Positions 24,392-44,553 of a stretch of 64,000 bases of DNA are shown here, in pieces (within the stretch, counting starts at the first letter, position 1; each line of letters begins with the position of its first letter). The notes beneath the pieces are model-generated. The model worked only from the letters and a program-made list of their open reading frames with translations. It searched no databases and was not told where the DNA came from. This DNA is from Maea johnstoni (taxonomy: Eukaryota > Annelida > Polychaeta > Spionida > Magelonidae): NCBI GenBank assembly GCA_963942565.1, contig OZ012695.1, positions 7,390,922 through 7,454,921 of the forward strand, in the 5' to 3' direction. The position numbers and the translations under genes are program-made.

Positions 24392-24431
<40 letters not shown>

Positions 24432-25094
24432 ATAGTAGCTATAACTTTTATTATTTCTTCACTTTTCTGCCATATTTCAACTTTCTAGTATATTAATACG
24501 GATTTTGCGGGACCGTTGGCTACCTTTTTAAAGTAGCATGTGCCGTTTGATGAGGATTTGACCCCTGCATTATCTTCCCACATGGCCGGTTTAGACAGTC
24601 GGCAGGATACGTTAGTTACGTTCCTTCTCCCGTAAGACTAGAATTTAATGGCGAAAGAATTTTGAGTGGAGTGTATGTCTTTGGAAACATCGTTGATTTA
24701 CAGCACCATCTATTCAGAATTGAGTTTGACGAAATATGTATGATTATAAATATCGAAAAGCAAGTTGGCGTAATGGTTAGGCAGGTTTGCATTCTGAGTT
24801 GTAGAGCAATCATAACCAGAGCGAATCTCGATGGGGGTGCTGGAATAGTTTTTTTTCCTTGCTTTTTTCGTATGTTTCGGATGGCACTTTATGCCGTAGA
24901 TCCAGTCACCTAAATACGCGCACCTTTAACATTGAAAAAATAACTACAGACTTGAAATGATTAATCCTTTTTTAGTAACAATTTAAGTTTATTTTGTCAT
25001 CGTTCTGTGATCTTCATAAATTCTTAAAGTAAAGCAGTATATTTGCGCTCTTTTGGTGGAATGTGTAAATGCAATATAATTGGTTTTGTATTTA

Positions 25095-25135
<41 letters not shown>

Positions 25136-26043
25136 ATTGGTTGTTCTAGTTCATCATTGCTATTCATATGTATGTTTTTCTATGTAAAACATGAATGTAT
25201 GTAATACCATAGGGTAATTGATTTAAACCTTTACCCATCCAGGATATATCAAAGGTTGTTAAGTTAACCCATACTTTGCCAATGCTCCTTAAGATCATAC
25301 ATTCAACACTTTGCCAGCCAGAATTAATAAAGGGTTGTCTTATTAGCATATTAATGGTCAGAGCATCTGAAGACCATTCATTTAACCCTTTACCCACCAA
25401 GCATATTTTAACGGTTCTTAAGTATACTCATTCATGACCAATGGACCTTCAAATAAATCATTCAACCTTTTGCAACCCAGAATATGTTAAGGGCTATTGG
25501 ATTTACCCATTCATGGCCAGAGCATCTGATGACCATTCATTTAAGCCTCTACTCACCAAAAATGTATTAAAAGTTGTTAAATTAACCCATTCATGACCAG
25601 AACACCTTAGCATTCATTTAACCAACCATTATTTATGGATTATTTCATTATTTTTTTTAATCAAATGTATGTGTTCCATTGTAAAATTTTATAAACAAGA
25701 TTTATTGAAATGAAAATTAGAATGATTTGTTTAAATAAAGTAAAGATGAAGTTTCACGCGCACACACACTCACATGTTTGTTTCTTCAAGTTGATCAATG
25801 CTATTATATGGAAGTATTATGTAAAGCATGAAGGTAAGTACATAATATTTTTATCAGACAACGGTTTATTAATCCATTAATAGCCAGGAAACCTTAAGAT
25901 CACTCATTTAACCCTGAGCAATGCCAATGGTTCAGGAAGGGTTTTAATGTTTTGAGTTGTGAGGGTAGTTTGATTGTGTTTTGTTTTATTCGCTGCCTCC
26001 ATACTATGGCAAGCGATCAATGCCATGCGCTGCCCGTTAAATA

Positions 26044-26251
26044 ACGCGCGTTAAACCTTGGAAAAAACGCGCGCAAGAACTTCTTTTACGCGCGTTTAAT
26101 AAGAACTCGAACGCGCGTAACTGATACGACCAATCAGATGATCGCTGCAGGTTCGCAACTGCATATCTTAAAAAAATTTACGCGCGTAAAGTCTGCATTA
26201 ACAAGTACACACTTCTTGTAGCGCGCGGTTTTAACAATTTGAACGCGCGTG
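26044..26251 (+). repeat. Cluster of ACGCGCGT-type motifs, left arm
   Basis: Seven CGCGCG cores occur in about 210 bp of otherwise AT-rich sequence, mostly as ACGCGCGT or AACGCGCGTTAA. The mirror cluster is at 27344-27550. CpG this dense in an AT-rich genome suggests an unmethylated regulatory patch or protein-binding array; this is inference. Confidence 0.85.
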
Positions 26252-26407
26252 TAAAACGTAACAGTTATCGGCCAATAGGAACTGGCTAGATATTGCTACT
26301 GGCCGACATTCGGGGTCAATGCCGGCCTGCACACACAAAGGACCTTTCAAGAGATGACATAAGAGGGAGATGAGAGGTTAATGGTCATTTTATGCAGCGC
26401 ACTTCGA

Positions 26408-27181
<774 letters not shown>

Positions 27182-27343
27182 TGCGGTCGAAGTGCGCTGC
27201 ATAAAATGACCATTAACCTCTCATCTCCCTCTTATGTCATCTCTTGAAAGGTCCTTTGTGTGTGCAGGCCGGCATTGACCCCGAATGTCGGCCAGTAGCA
27301 ATATCTAGCCAGTTCCTATTGGCCGATAACTGTTACGTTTTAC

Positions 27344-27550
27344 ACGCGCGTTCAAATTGTTAAAACCGCGCGCTACAAGAAGTGTGTACTTGTTAATGCA
27401 GACTTTACGCGCGTAAATTTTTTTAAGATATGCAGTTGCGAACCTGCAGCGATCATCTGATTGGTCGTATCAGTTACGCGCGTTCGAGTTCTTATTAAAC
27501 GCGCGTAAAAGAAGTTTTTGCGCGCGTTTTTTCCAAGGTTTAACGCGCGT
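27344..27550 (-). repeat. Cluster of ACGCGCGT-type motifs, right arm
   Basis: Mirror image of 26044-26251 with the same motif number and order. Confidence 0.85.
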
Positions 27551-28458
27551 TATTTAACGGGCAGCGCATGGCATTGATCGCTTGCCATAGTATGGAGGCA
27601 GCGAATAAAACAAAACACAATCAAACTACCCTCACAACTCAAAACATTAAAACCCTTCCTGAACCATTGGCATTGCTCAGGGTTAAATGAGTGATCTTAA
27701 GGTTTCCTGGCTATTAATGGATTAATAAACCGTTGTCTGATAAAAATATTATGTACTTACCTTCATGCTTTACATAATACTTCCATATAATAGCATTGAT
27801 CAACTTGAAGAAACAAACATGTGAGTGTGTGTGCGCGTGAAACTTCATCTTTACTTTATTTAAACAAATCATTCTAATTTTCATTTCAATAAATCTTGTT
27901 TATAAAATTTTACAATGGAACACATACATTTGATTAAAAAAAATAATGAAATAATCCATAAATAATGGTTGGTTAAATGAATGCTAAGGTGTTCTGGTCA
28001 TGAATGGGTTAATTTAACAACTTTTAATACATTTTTGGTGAGTAGAGGCTTAAATGAATGGTCATCAGATGCTCTGGCCATGAATGGGTAAATCCAATAA
28101 CCCTTAACATATTCTGGGTTGCAAAAGGTTGAATGATTTATTTGAAGGTCCATTGGTCATGAATGAGTATACTTAAGAACCGTTAAAATATGCTTGGTGG
28201 GTAAAGGGTTAAATGAATGGTCTTCAGATGCTCTGACCATTAATATGCTAATAAGACAACCCTTTATTAATTCTGGCTGGCAAAGTGTTGAATGTATGAT
28301 CTTAAGGAGCATTGGCAAAGTATGGGTTAACTTAACAACCTTTGATATATCCTGGATGGGTAAAGGTTTAAATCAATTACCCTATGGTATTACATACATT
28401 CATGTTTTACATAGAAAAACATACATATGAATAGCAATGATGAACTAGAACAACCAAT

Positions 28459-28513
<55 letters not shown>

Positions 28514-29176
28514 TAAATACAAAACCAATTATATTGCATTTACACATTCCACCAAAAGAGCGCAAATATACTGCTTTACTTTAAGAATTTATGAAGATCA
28601 CAGAACGATGACAAAATAAACTTAAATTGTTACTAAAAAAGGATTAATCATTTCAAGTCTGTAGTTATTTTTTCAATGTTAAAGGTGCGCGTATTTAGGT
28701 GACTGGATCTACGGCATAAAGTGCCATCCGAAACATACGAAAAAAGCAAGGAAAAAAAACTATTCCAGCACCCCCATCGAGATTCGCTCTGGTTATGATT
28801 GCTCTACAACTCAGAATGCAAACCTGCCTAACCATTACGCCAACTTGCTTTTCGATATTTATAATCATACATATTTCGTCAAACTCAATTCTGAATAGAT
28901 GGTGCTGTAAATCAACGATGTTTCCAAAGACATACACTCCACTCAAAATTCTTTCGCCATTAAATTCTAGTCTTACGGGAGAAGGAACGTAACTAACGTA
29001 TCCTGCCGACTGTCTAAACCGGCCATGTGGGAAGATAATGCAGGGGTCAAATCCTCATCAAACGGCACATGCTACTTTAAAAAGGTAGCCAACGGTCCCG
29101 CAAAATCCGTATTAATATACTAGAAAGTTGAAATATGGCAGAAAAGTGAAGAAATAATAAAAGTTATAGCTACTAT

Positions 29177-29231
<55 letters not shown>

Positions 29232-29461
29232 GCTACGAACGATTAATACTTTTAGTATCACTAGATACAACTGGTTAATCATGACTTAGCCGCAATGTGG
29301 CAGAAGAAAAAAATCCAAATTCAAACTACTACTACCACTACTACTACTACTACTTCTACTACTATGAATACTACTACTACCACCATATACAACTGGCTAT
29401 TACGATAAGCTGCAATATGGCAGAAAAGGTGATGAACAATCCAAATTCAAACTACTACTTG

Positions 29462-29532
<71 letters not shown>

Positions 29533-30494
29533 TGAATACTAATACGTCGGTGCACTATCCCCGCCCCATCCCCCTCACCCCCCCCCCCCCCACCCCTCCC
29601 GAGGATTCAATTGACTGGTGCATAAATGGTGGTCTCTTTTCTGATTCTAATTATCCTGGCGGGTAGATTTTATAAATTCATAAGTCAAAATTGAAATGCT
29701 GTCAAAATGCAAAAAAAAAAAAAACGCCACTGATATCAAAATAATGACGGCGAGGAGAGGTAGGCCTAGATAGAAAGAAAAGGATTGGGTCAGATGTTTG
29801 TATCAGTGCTATGTGAGCGGATTAGTTGTCTTTATAAAATATTAACACGGATGTACATGATAGAAAATGGTCACATAGAACTTTTGAAGTCAATCGTCAG
29901 AAGCAAGCCGGTGGATTATATACTTCCTTACCTAAATTCAAACATTATCTTACTGTGGAAAGAAATGTTTCAGCCCAAGCTGTTTCTTCTGCAACAGTGT
30001 ACTAGATTTTGAACATCGCTAAATTACTTGAAAAGCCCGGGGAGGGGGGGGGGGCACTTGGGTATTTAGGGGGCGCATACGCTCGTTAACAAAATTTAAA
30101 AATAACCCTAAAGCACCGTTTTCTGGCCAAAAAAAACACTCTTATTCTAATAAAAACGCTGCCTTTTTCCACTAAATAAACACCCCTTCTTTTATGAAAA
30201 CACTGACATTGGATGAACACAACACGTATTTTAACTTTAGATTTATCATTCTCTGCGTGTTTAGCGGTAGCAAGTGGCGGCAGCAATCTCGGAAGCACAG
30301 TCACTTCAGGAGTCACTCAGTGTCAGAGCCGCGTATATTTCGTGGATTGTAAGGGGATTTTGACCCCTATATACTTCGTACCTGGGTACAAAAAAGTACC
30401 CATTTTTTACAAAATCTCGGACCTGCGGAGGTCTTAAAAAAAAAGACCCCTTCTGCCGCGAAATACGTAACGCGGGTGCGGCCCCCCTCTGTAC

Positions 30495-31636
30495 CTGTAC
30501 TAAGTAAATGTTCAAATTGAGTGATTTCCTTTTGTTATTCAATTGATACACACGCCGAGTGTGTATAATCAGTTAATTAAGGAGAATATTGAGCACCTGG
30601 CGGACACCAGCGGAACTACATTTGTGTGACAGACTACAAGACCCCTAACTGTCCACAACTAGCGAGGCCGACTTTGGAGGCACAAACCAGGAGTGTATAA
30701 ACGGCACTATATGTACTCTTCAACGTCTAAAGTGGAAGATGTACTAAGTAAATGTTCAAATTGAGTGATTTCCTTTTGTTATTCAATTGATACACACGCC
30801 GAGTGTGTATAATCAGTTAATTAAGAAGAATATTGAGCACCTGGCGGACACCAGCGGAACTACATTTGTGTGACAGACTACAAGACCCCTAACTGTCCAC
30901 AACTAGCGAGGCCGACTTTGGAGGCACACACCAGGAGTGTATAAACGGCACTATATGTACTCTTCAACGTCTAAAGTGGAAGATGTACTAAGTAAATGTT
31001 CAAATTGAGTGATTTCCTTTTGTTATTCAATTGATACACACGCCGAGTGTGTATAATCAGTTAATTAAGGAGAATATTGAGCACCTGGCGGACACCAGCG
31101 GAACTACATTTGTGTGACAGACTACAAGACCCCTAACTGTCCACAACTAGCGAGGCCGACTTTGGAGGCACACACCAGGAGTGTATAAACGGCACTATAT
31201 GATATGTACTCTTCAACGTCTAAAGTGGAAGATGTACTAAGTAAATGTTCAAATTGAGTGATTTCCTTTTGTTATTCAATTGATACACACGCCGACTGTG
31301 TATAATCAGTTAATTAAGGAGAATATTGAGCACCTGGCGGACACCAGCGGAACTACATTTGTGTGACAGACTACAAGACCCCTAACTGTCCACAACTAGC
31401 GAGGCCGACTTTGGAGGCACACACCAGGAGTGTATAAACGGCACTATATGTACTCTTCAACGTCTAAAGTGGAAGATGTACTAAGTAAATGTTCAAATTG
31501 AGTGATTTCCTTTTGTTATTCAATTGATACACACGCCGAGTGTGTATAATCAGTTAATTAAGGAGAATATTGAGCACCTGGCGGACACCAGCGGAACTAC
31601 ATTTGTGTGACAGACTACAAGACCCCTAACTGTCCA
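30495..31636 (-). repeat. 244-bp tandem repeat, right arm (4.6 copies)
   Basis: Reverse-complement units of the left array, one fewer than on the left. One unit has a 4-bp tandem insertion (ATATGATATGT near 31196). Each unit ends CCCCTAACTGTCC. Confidence 0.95.
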
Positions 31637-31834
31637 TCGCCGGCACAGAAACGCGACGTCACAGTGACATTTAGCGCAGTGTCACAGTGTAGCGCAAAAG
31701 TGTCCACTTGGACGCCACACCAGTTGGACATTTAAGTTATACTGGCATAGAATTGTGATGTCACAGTGACACCAAGCGAAGTGTCACAGTGTGGTCCTCT
31801 ACTGTCCACTTGGACGTCACATGTGACGTCCAGC

Positions 31835-33017
31835 GACTACAAGATACTTCTCAAAATATTTAACCTTGTTGGCAAAAAATGGCTTAAGTAAAATTGATTT
31901 CTACTGATTTGTTTGTTTTTGCCAACTGTCAGAAAAGTCGTATTTGCGGCTAGTTTTCATACTTGATAGTATAACTCTGAATAGTTTGAAAAAGAGCAGC
32001 CTCCATTGTCGCACTTTGCACGCGCCTTGAAGTGTCAACGTGCACCAAGAGGGAATTGCTCGATACATATCGCACATCCATTGTTAGAGCAAGTTGAATT
32101 CTTGTAGAAGCTTTGGTCATTTGTGCCTAGACATTTGTTCATTATGTTCATGCTAGATGGTTTTCCAGTTTGTTACAATTTGTGCTGGTAATTATTAATG
32201 TCTAGCAAAATAACAGACAATAAATTAATGATACAAATAATAGACCTACTAGGTATGCACTGATAGTACCATATAAATGTACAGAGTAGGTGACGCATGT
32301 AGATGTGAATTCCTACCTTTACTGTAGATCTAGTATATATCTTGTTCTTGTTCTGTCAGTCGTCTGAAAAGTGTGTATGTGTCTGCTATACTGTGCCCGC
32401 TCTATTGAAAGTAAGTGTGTTTATTGTATCCCACGACTACAAGTTAATACTGATTTCTGATTGGCTATTGTGATATGCAAGTGTTTTCTCAAAAGAAAGG
32501 AAGTATTAACACAGGATGCAATTAGCCACAACTACTCAGCACCACAGATTATTCGGCACTTTCATGAATCTCTCGACAAAAATCAATGCCTGGTTTGCAA
32601 AACCTAGTGGCAGAGTTTCCATACTTATGGTAGACAGGTGCTTGTGGACTCACATTGATAGTATGCCTATTGACAAATAAATCAGCCCTCATCCAGCCTT
32701 CTTATTGTTGTATGGACAACATCACATCGTATGGACAACTCTCATGATGAGGGGTACCCTGTAGCAGATGTGTTACTTGTAAATGGCAAATGATATATTA
32801 TAGACACATTGGAAAATCACCCTTCAGACATTTAACCCCACAAAGTTGTTCTGAAATAGAGCAAATTGCAAATTTGGTGACAAATTGAGAAAGGGAAAAT
32901 CGTGTGGTTCAAAAACCTAAGACTAAGTCATATTAACCAGGAAGAGTGGAACAGGGTGGCTCCATCTACCATGAGGGTATCAGGACAATATCCCCCAGAC
33001 AATATCCCCCCAGAAGA
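31835..33017. other. Intergenic, nothing recognised
   Basis: No gene or known repeat. Immediately outside the palindrome, GACTACAAGATA resembles GTCTAGTAGCC outside the left arm, so the inverted similarity may extend weakly beyond the stated ends. Confidence 0.5.
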
Positions 33018-33275
33018 TTCTTTTATTAACACATGTTTTAGGATGATCTAAAACACTGGATTGTTTTTAAAAACTTTAAACTTTTTTTTACTAACACATG
33101 TTTTAGGATAATTTGAAACACTAGAATTTAAAAAAGGATTACCAGCACATGTTTTAGGATAATTTGAAACACTGGAATTTAAAAAAAAATCTTTACTAAC
33201 ACATGTTTTAGGATAATCTTTAAACACTGGAATTTTTTGAATTTAAAAAAAAAAGTTTTACTAACATGTTAACAA
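33018..33275. repeat. ~55-65-bp minisatellite, about 4-5 copies
   Basis: Units carry ACACATGTTTTAGGAT(A/G)AT followed by AAACACTGGAATTTAAAAAA. Spacing varies through the A-rich parts. Confidence 0.9.
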
Positions 33276-33902
33276 ATTCTAGGGATTGGACTTTAGTTCC
33301 AAGATCACAAATTGTGTGAAGCAGCTAGCTTGGATGGAAGGAATGAATTTGGTAAGATTAGAATTATCAGAACTATGGCACTTGTGATTGAATTACGATA
33401 ATTTATGTATAACTCCTTGAAGTGGAATTATTTAAGATTGTTAAAGGATTTAGTATTATAGTATGTCTACAGCATGTCACACCATTCTAATATTAGTTAA
33501 ATGCTAATTAAGTTGATCTGCAAATAGGTTGATCTAAAATTATTTGTCTGGCACTCCACTATGTTACCTGTAATCACACAGAATCTAGGCACTGTTCCAT
33601 TTTGACCAGAAAATAATTCAGAATTTAGGAGAGGGGTAATGACAATTTCGAATTTTGGGAGGTCCTGGGTATCCAGAATTCGGGGGGAGGGGAGAGGGGT
33701 TATAGGAAAGAGAAAAACAATGAGTTGAGCAGGGGGGGGGGGGGGGTGGTTGATAGGCATAGGTAGGGCATTTATTTTAAATACTCAGGTTAATAGCTTT
33801 TATTTTCTGTACTTTCAGGCTCAAAGAAACAAAATATCTCTAAGACGACTGAGAAGTAGTGGCAATATTATGATAAACATTAGATGAAGTAAGAAAAGCT
33901 TG

Positions 33903-34150
33903 GAGTTTGTTGTCTTTCAACAGCATAGGTCATAGCGCAATGAGACAGGAACCAGGAAGAAATCCCCTTCTCTACACAATTAGTTTCAAGGGTTTTTTCA
34001 ATTGCATAATGATCATAGACAGCTCTCCACAATGCTGCACATTTCTATAGTGAACAAGTCAACCCTCTTGCGGACCCAGCAAAGACTCAAACCTGCAAAC
34101 TCACACTTGGGAGCCAGATATCAGAACCACTAGGCCACAGTCAATTATCA
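33903..34150 (-). mobile_element. tRNA-derived SINE
   Basis: On the minus strand the head carries a box A (TGGCCTAGTGG, complement of 34127-34137) and a box B (GGTTTGAGTCT, complement of 34083-34093) at tRNA spacing. The body and tail follow (GAGCTGTCTATGATCATTAT, ATTTCTTCCTGGTTCCTG, ATGCTGTTGAAAG) and match the truncated copy at 12759-12922. It is a pol III retroposon, not a functional tRNA gene, since the arms of a cloverleaf do not pair. Confidence 0.85.
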
Positions 34151-35380
34151 TATGCCTATTGCACATTTATTGAAGATGTGCGAGGGAGAACCAACCTGTA
34201 CAGAGGTAGAACCAAGCGTGAGAGATTGAGAGACATAATACCGGATAGAGAGACAAGTTATGAAAGATTGAGAGACAAGGTGTCAAAAAGAGACAAGGTT
34301 TCGCAAAGGGAACCAACATCTTAATAATTATACGGGGAATAAATATTCATGGGCCCATGGATGTTACACAGATGGCATCAACCAAAATCATAAAATCGTG
34401 TGTATTTGTTCAGGTTGACCGGCTGGTTTCGAATCCACTTGTGTTTGGTCATCTAAGGTCAAATTCAATAAATTGGCTCATATGTTTGATTGCAGGAGTT
34501 GGTCATGGGCGAAAGGTGTTTGTGGCCCGGCCCACCTAAAACCAGGGCAGGGCAAGGTTTTGGCTGCTGGGATCAATTCCCATTATATCACTTACCCCCC
34601 CAAAAAACTATACCGTAACAAAGTGAACAAGTTATACCAAACTTACATATTGAAATGCTGCTGCCAAGTTCGGAGGGGTGGACTTGAACAGCCAACTGTC
34701 TAGGAAGGAGAACCTCAGCACTCGGATTTGAAAAATAAATAAATAAATAACCCCACTATTTCAATGACATTTTAAATTTCATTCTTCTCATTTTAGGAAG
34801 GTGTCCAACTCTCGCTTTGTTGCACTATCGTGCGACAGGGATTCATAGCGTGCGATAGATATTTCACTGGAATTATTTTTGATACAAGTTGTATTCAAAA
34901 ATCAGTAAAAGCCATTTAGTAATACTGTCTATTGATTGGTCTTGGTTTTAACTATTGCAATAAGGGCTAATATAGGAGTACCACCAGATGATAATATTCA
35001 TAGCTATTATCGAACCACGGTCACCAAAAACTGTTGTGCTCCAGGAATTTTTGACTGCTCCGGTACTGAAATATTTGGACACCCCTGCCGGTGAGCTGTT
35101 GAAAGTGACGTCAAACCCCATGAATTCCCTTCTCCAACCAGTCTGTCTCAGGCAATCGAGAGGAAATGAGCGGGATTTAAAGTGCCGTAAACGTTTCGTC
35201 CTCAGGGAAGCCTGTTTTGAGATATATGTATTATGTTAATGAACCGGGTTAAGAAAAACAGGGGACAGAGCGAGCCCACGTGACTGCACCAATAACCTTT
35301 CAATTTGCGTTTCACACTTAAGAACGTTCCATTATGATCATCTGCCAGTAAAACCTTGTATCCCTGGCTTCCTGAGTGTA
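34151..35380. other. Intergenic, low-complexity and unassigned
   Basis: 34180-34310 is AG-rich (repeated GAGAGACA). The rest shows no supported gene; short frames lack family resemblance. Confidence 0.5.
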
Positions 35381-40010
<4,630 letters not shown>

Positions 40011-40016
40011 TTTATT
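40011..40016 (-). terminator. Possible polyadenylation signal of ARPC5
   Basis: AATAAA on the minus strand, 340 bp behind the ARPC5 stop codon. It is the first such signal seen downstream; use is inferred. Confidence 0.5.
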
Positions 40017-40079
40017 GGGAGAAGTATATCTTCATAGTATACTCCTATAGTAAACTCATTGTTATTGGACGAGGAACTT

Positions 40080-40265
40080 TTAGACTGAAGGATGAAGAAA
40101 TAGAGGAGTCCAACTGTCATCTGATTGGTTGATCGCAGCCATGATGGGTTGTGAAATGGCTTCTGATTGGATGATCGCAGCCATTGATGAGTTTGTTAAG
40201 TGGCTTCTGATTGGCTGAATGGTATCAAATTTGCTTAAGATTGGCTAATCACAGCCCTGATGGAT
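40080..40265. repeat. ~57-bp tandem repeat in the ARPC5 3' region
   Basis: Three to four units contain TCTGATTGG(T/A/C)TGA and GATCGCAGCCATGATG variants. The ATTGG cores are CCAAT boxes on the other strand. The array lies between the stop codon and the likely poly(A) signal, so it would be in the 3' UTR. Confidence 0.75.
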
Positions 40266-40356
40266 CGGATCTTCCAACCCATCACTGTCAAGATAATAGA
40301 AAACTGCTGCCATCACGGCATATAATAGTTTGTTCTTGAGTCCTTGTTCAAGTATT

Positions 40357-43300
40357 CTACACACGTTTTCTGTCTGTCAGAACTCGCACCACACTACCTA
40401 TTCCACCAATCTGGAAAGCCTGTTAAAGAGAAAAATAAATCAGTTGTAAAAAATAAAGGTCCAAAAAATGGCTTTAAGAGTATGTAGTTGTGTTAAGGCC
40501 AAACATTGCCAAAATTTTGCCAAGCCATGTAGGGCTAGTTACCAACTTAACCGATTGATACTTGCAGAGGCCAAAAGCAGACTGACAATTTTGGCGAAAT
40601 CTTTCAGGAACAAGCATATTTGAGAAAATATTTGAAAGAGAAAGTTGAATTAGAACACTACCAACAGTTCTCCTTCAAATAATTATTAGTTATTGGCAAA
40701 AGTATTAGAGGTCCAGATTAAAATTTCAAGAGTAACTCAGGCCTAAAAAAAGTTGTTTGTTTCCTGTAACCCTACCCTAACAAGTTTTTATTCAAAAAAA
40801 TCCCTACCCTAAAGTTTTTTTGCCAACTCCCAACCAATGTAAAACATGCATAAAAAACACATTTTTGACCCAAAAAATAATGCAAAATTTCTTTTTAAAG
40901 ACCTACCTACCCTTTTCTGACCGTTACAGGAAACAAACAATTTCTTTTTTTAGGCCTCATACATTATTGCTTCAGTAGTCAATACTAGTCAAATGGCTTG
41001 TTAACCCATTCACCAATCCATGTGTTTTATAATATTTAAACCCTGAATGATGTTTCTAAGCAGGGTTTGGCACCTTTAAAATTTTCACGACACAACATTG
41101 ATATTTCCTTAATGATACAATATCTTAACAATATTTTTAACGATACTGCCTGCCTCTCAGAGAAATAATTTTGTTAAATTAAGTGCCATAAGCTTTAAGA
41201 AATTTACCAATAAACAGCAAAATACCTTTGTGAGGAGAGCTTCAGGTAGCAATTCAGTAAATTATCTATATATTTTAAATGTCAACAATACTATACAATA
41301 CTCTACCTTTTTAATACAATATCTTTTTAATATCATTATACTCTGTAAAAGTATGTTGTACTTAGCTTACTTCCATCCCCCCCCCCCCCCCTCCTCTCCT
41401 GGGACAAAAAATATATATTTTGTTACCTTTTCATGCCATACAAGTAGGTCAACACTTTTTGTCTCTGAGGGGATCTCGAAACCTCTGTAGATGTATTTCA
41501 TGAGGACATCTTGTAGCGGCTGCTCTAGGGAAGAAATGGCGTTGGTAATTTCACTCTGGCTGATCGACTTCATGACCCGCATCGTCAACGTCAAGGCCTT
41601 CTCCTGAAAATCAGAAAGTATACATAAACTTTACAGAGAGAAAATTTTCATATTATAAATAGGTAAAAATAACTCCTCAGCATGACATACGTGTATTACT
41701 AAAGATATGTAAGGCTTGAAAAAAAATTGTTTCCTTTTAACGGTTTTAAAGTTACACACTTTGAAATTGCAAAACTCAATATTTGAGTGTCCAAATAATA
41801 CCCAGACAGCCTGCCCGTGTCATGTGTGTAACATTCCCAGGAAATCTCACATCTTTTGTGTAGAACAGGTAAGAATTCAGAGTGACATGTGAAATTGGAG
41901 TTCATTTGTCATACAGGTAGAGCTGCACTCATGAACTCGAGTGGCTCCAGCACTGGGGCAAGTTCGACGAGCTCGAGCTTAAGTGGTCAACTCGTAAGCT
42001 TGTCTATGTTCGAAACACAAACGTAATACAGAGCACCTAACACACCTTTTTATAACTGCTTAGCGCTGTCATGTCTTGTTTACAATCTCCAATGTATACA
42101 AGCAGTGTTTAAAAAGAGTGTTATACTGACCTTTGTACCTCGTCAGCACATTTTAAAATGAAATAAACATGCCAATGTTAATAAACTTCTACCAATAGCT
42201 TGGCTGGAAAATAAGTTTTTTTTTGAAAATCTGCATGTCTGTGAGCTCATGAGTCAAAAGGGTGGTTAGCTCGGAGATTGAGCTATGCGCAAAATGTGAA
42301 CCGGTGTAGATTCGCGCCTGATTACCGTCCGTAACCGTTTTCATTTCAATTGAGTTTATAACGTGTTTAGAACGTCTTTAACGGTTTAACCTCAGCAGTA
42401 CCGCTACCACCTTATCAGTTCTATCTAGCCGTAGACACCATAGTGAATTGTTTGTCTAGTATCAGGTCCTGGCACACTGATTACAATGCACTTCTTGAAT
42501 GTAACAAACCCCTATCGTCTATGGGGTAGCATAGTGACTTCTAAATACAATCAACATCCCAATCCAATTCAGTTTGTAACATAAGGTGGTCCCCATTTCT
42601 TTCATTTGTTTTTAGAAAATCGTCAAATCGCTAAAGACATGGATGTTGCTATTGGTTTTATGCTATTGCTTTCGAAATGCGTATTCTAGAGTTATTCATG
42701 AGGAGTTGATTTCCCACAAAATTTCCAAAAAGGGGTTGCGCACAGCCACTATACACAAAGCTAAGGTCTATATATACATGATTTTAAAGGCCTGATCAAG
42801 GGGTTCATTTTATTTACGGGTGCATCTTATACACGCGAAATTACGGTACCCGGGGCGGAGCCGAGTAACCCCTAGGGTATCACATACACCACAGCTTCCC
42901 AGAGCTCATGAGCTGACCTCCCTCTGTGAGTGCTGTGAACACTATGCCATGACATAACTTCAGCCAGCAGGGCATCTGGGTGTCATTTGGACATCCAAAC
43001 CTTCGAAAATCACTCCTCAGGACACCCAAAAATGTTTGTGAACAATTTCTTAAAATGTCAATTTCAAGCATCTAATTGACTTATAATTTCACCAAACTAT
43101 AGTTCCCATGATATTGTATAAGGATGTTATTCTTAATTTCAATGATTAGTAAACATGGTCTTAGCCAGCAGGGCATCTGGGTGCCTTTTTGGACACCCAA
43201 ACCCTTGAAAAGAACTCCTCAGGACACCCAATTTTTTTGTGTGGAATTTTTAAAAATCTCAATCTCAAGCCTATAATTGAATTTTTTCATCTCCTTATAA

Positions 43301-44521
43301 TTCCCATAACATTGTTTAATGATATCATGCCTTATTTTTAGGGCTGTCATTGTTTAAAAAAAAATGTCGATTCGATTAATTGATATTCCTTTTTCGATTT
43401 CGATTATTTCGATACGATACATTGATATATGCCCATGAATTCTTAAGCATGTAATCAAATAGTAGGTAGTAGGTAGTAAGTAGGTAGTTTGAAATTCAAA
43501 ACAGTATGACATATGTATGATTTATTTCAAGGTTTAAACCTATGATATAACACCCTGCAGGGAGGGTACTTTTGTAAAACTGCATAACTTTATCCTCATT
43601 AGGAGACTATTCAGGCAATATACTTTACTAAGGGCTGAGTATTCAAATACACACACAGCAGAGAGAAAAAATTCACTAAAACCAAACCCATAATCTTTAT
43701 TTTGAAAATCAAATATTGGCAGTGTTTAAGTGTTTATGAGAATAAAATATCTGTATGTATATATATATTCGTTTATATTACTTATTATTTAATACCCAGC
43801 GCCTGCCAACATTTAATTAACATCATTTCAACATTTACCTACATCAACAATCACATCAGCCACATTGTTCACGAACGGTGAATTATGTACCATTGATCGT
43901 AATTGTTCGTCATACCAAACAATCACATCAGCCACATTGTTTACGAACGGTGAATAAAGTACCATTGATCGTAATTGTTCGCCAATTCCGCTGCAACGGA
44001 TATTCACGAAACTGATCGTGAATTTCCGTTCTTTCATTAGTGGCTTGCCTCACTATAAACACTTCCTATTGCACTGCAAAAGGAAAGTGCTGTAAGTCAC
44101 CACTATGTAAACAACATGGCGGCTCCCACACGTGGAGACCGATCAACGGCCGCAGCACTCTTCGCAGTTTTGCGGCCGTAAGTATGTAAGTTTTTCTTTT
44201 TTTTTGTCATCTCGATGCATCGATTAATGCATCGAGATGGCAAGATTGCAGTCATCGATTGACTGCAGTTGTCGGTACATCGTTGTGAGGCGTATCGATG
44301 ACTGCCCTACTTATTTTGATGAATTAATACATTTTTATGGTTGAAATATGAGTATATTGTGATCCCCCTTAAAAATTTGGACGCCCAATAATTTTTCAAC
44401 TGCCAATTTTAGGCACCCAGTTTCTTAATCCTGGCTAAGACACTGTTAGTAAATAAAATGTATTTATGGTTGTCAACTAAGTATATATTGGGGTCTTTTA
44501 TTGAATTTAAATAGAAGCTAA

Positions 44522-44553
<32 letters not shown>

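Noticed and set aside
34083-34150. tRNA gene on the minus strand
   Set aside because: Boxes A and B are present but the arms do not form a cloverleaf, and a SINE body and tail follow.
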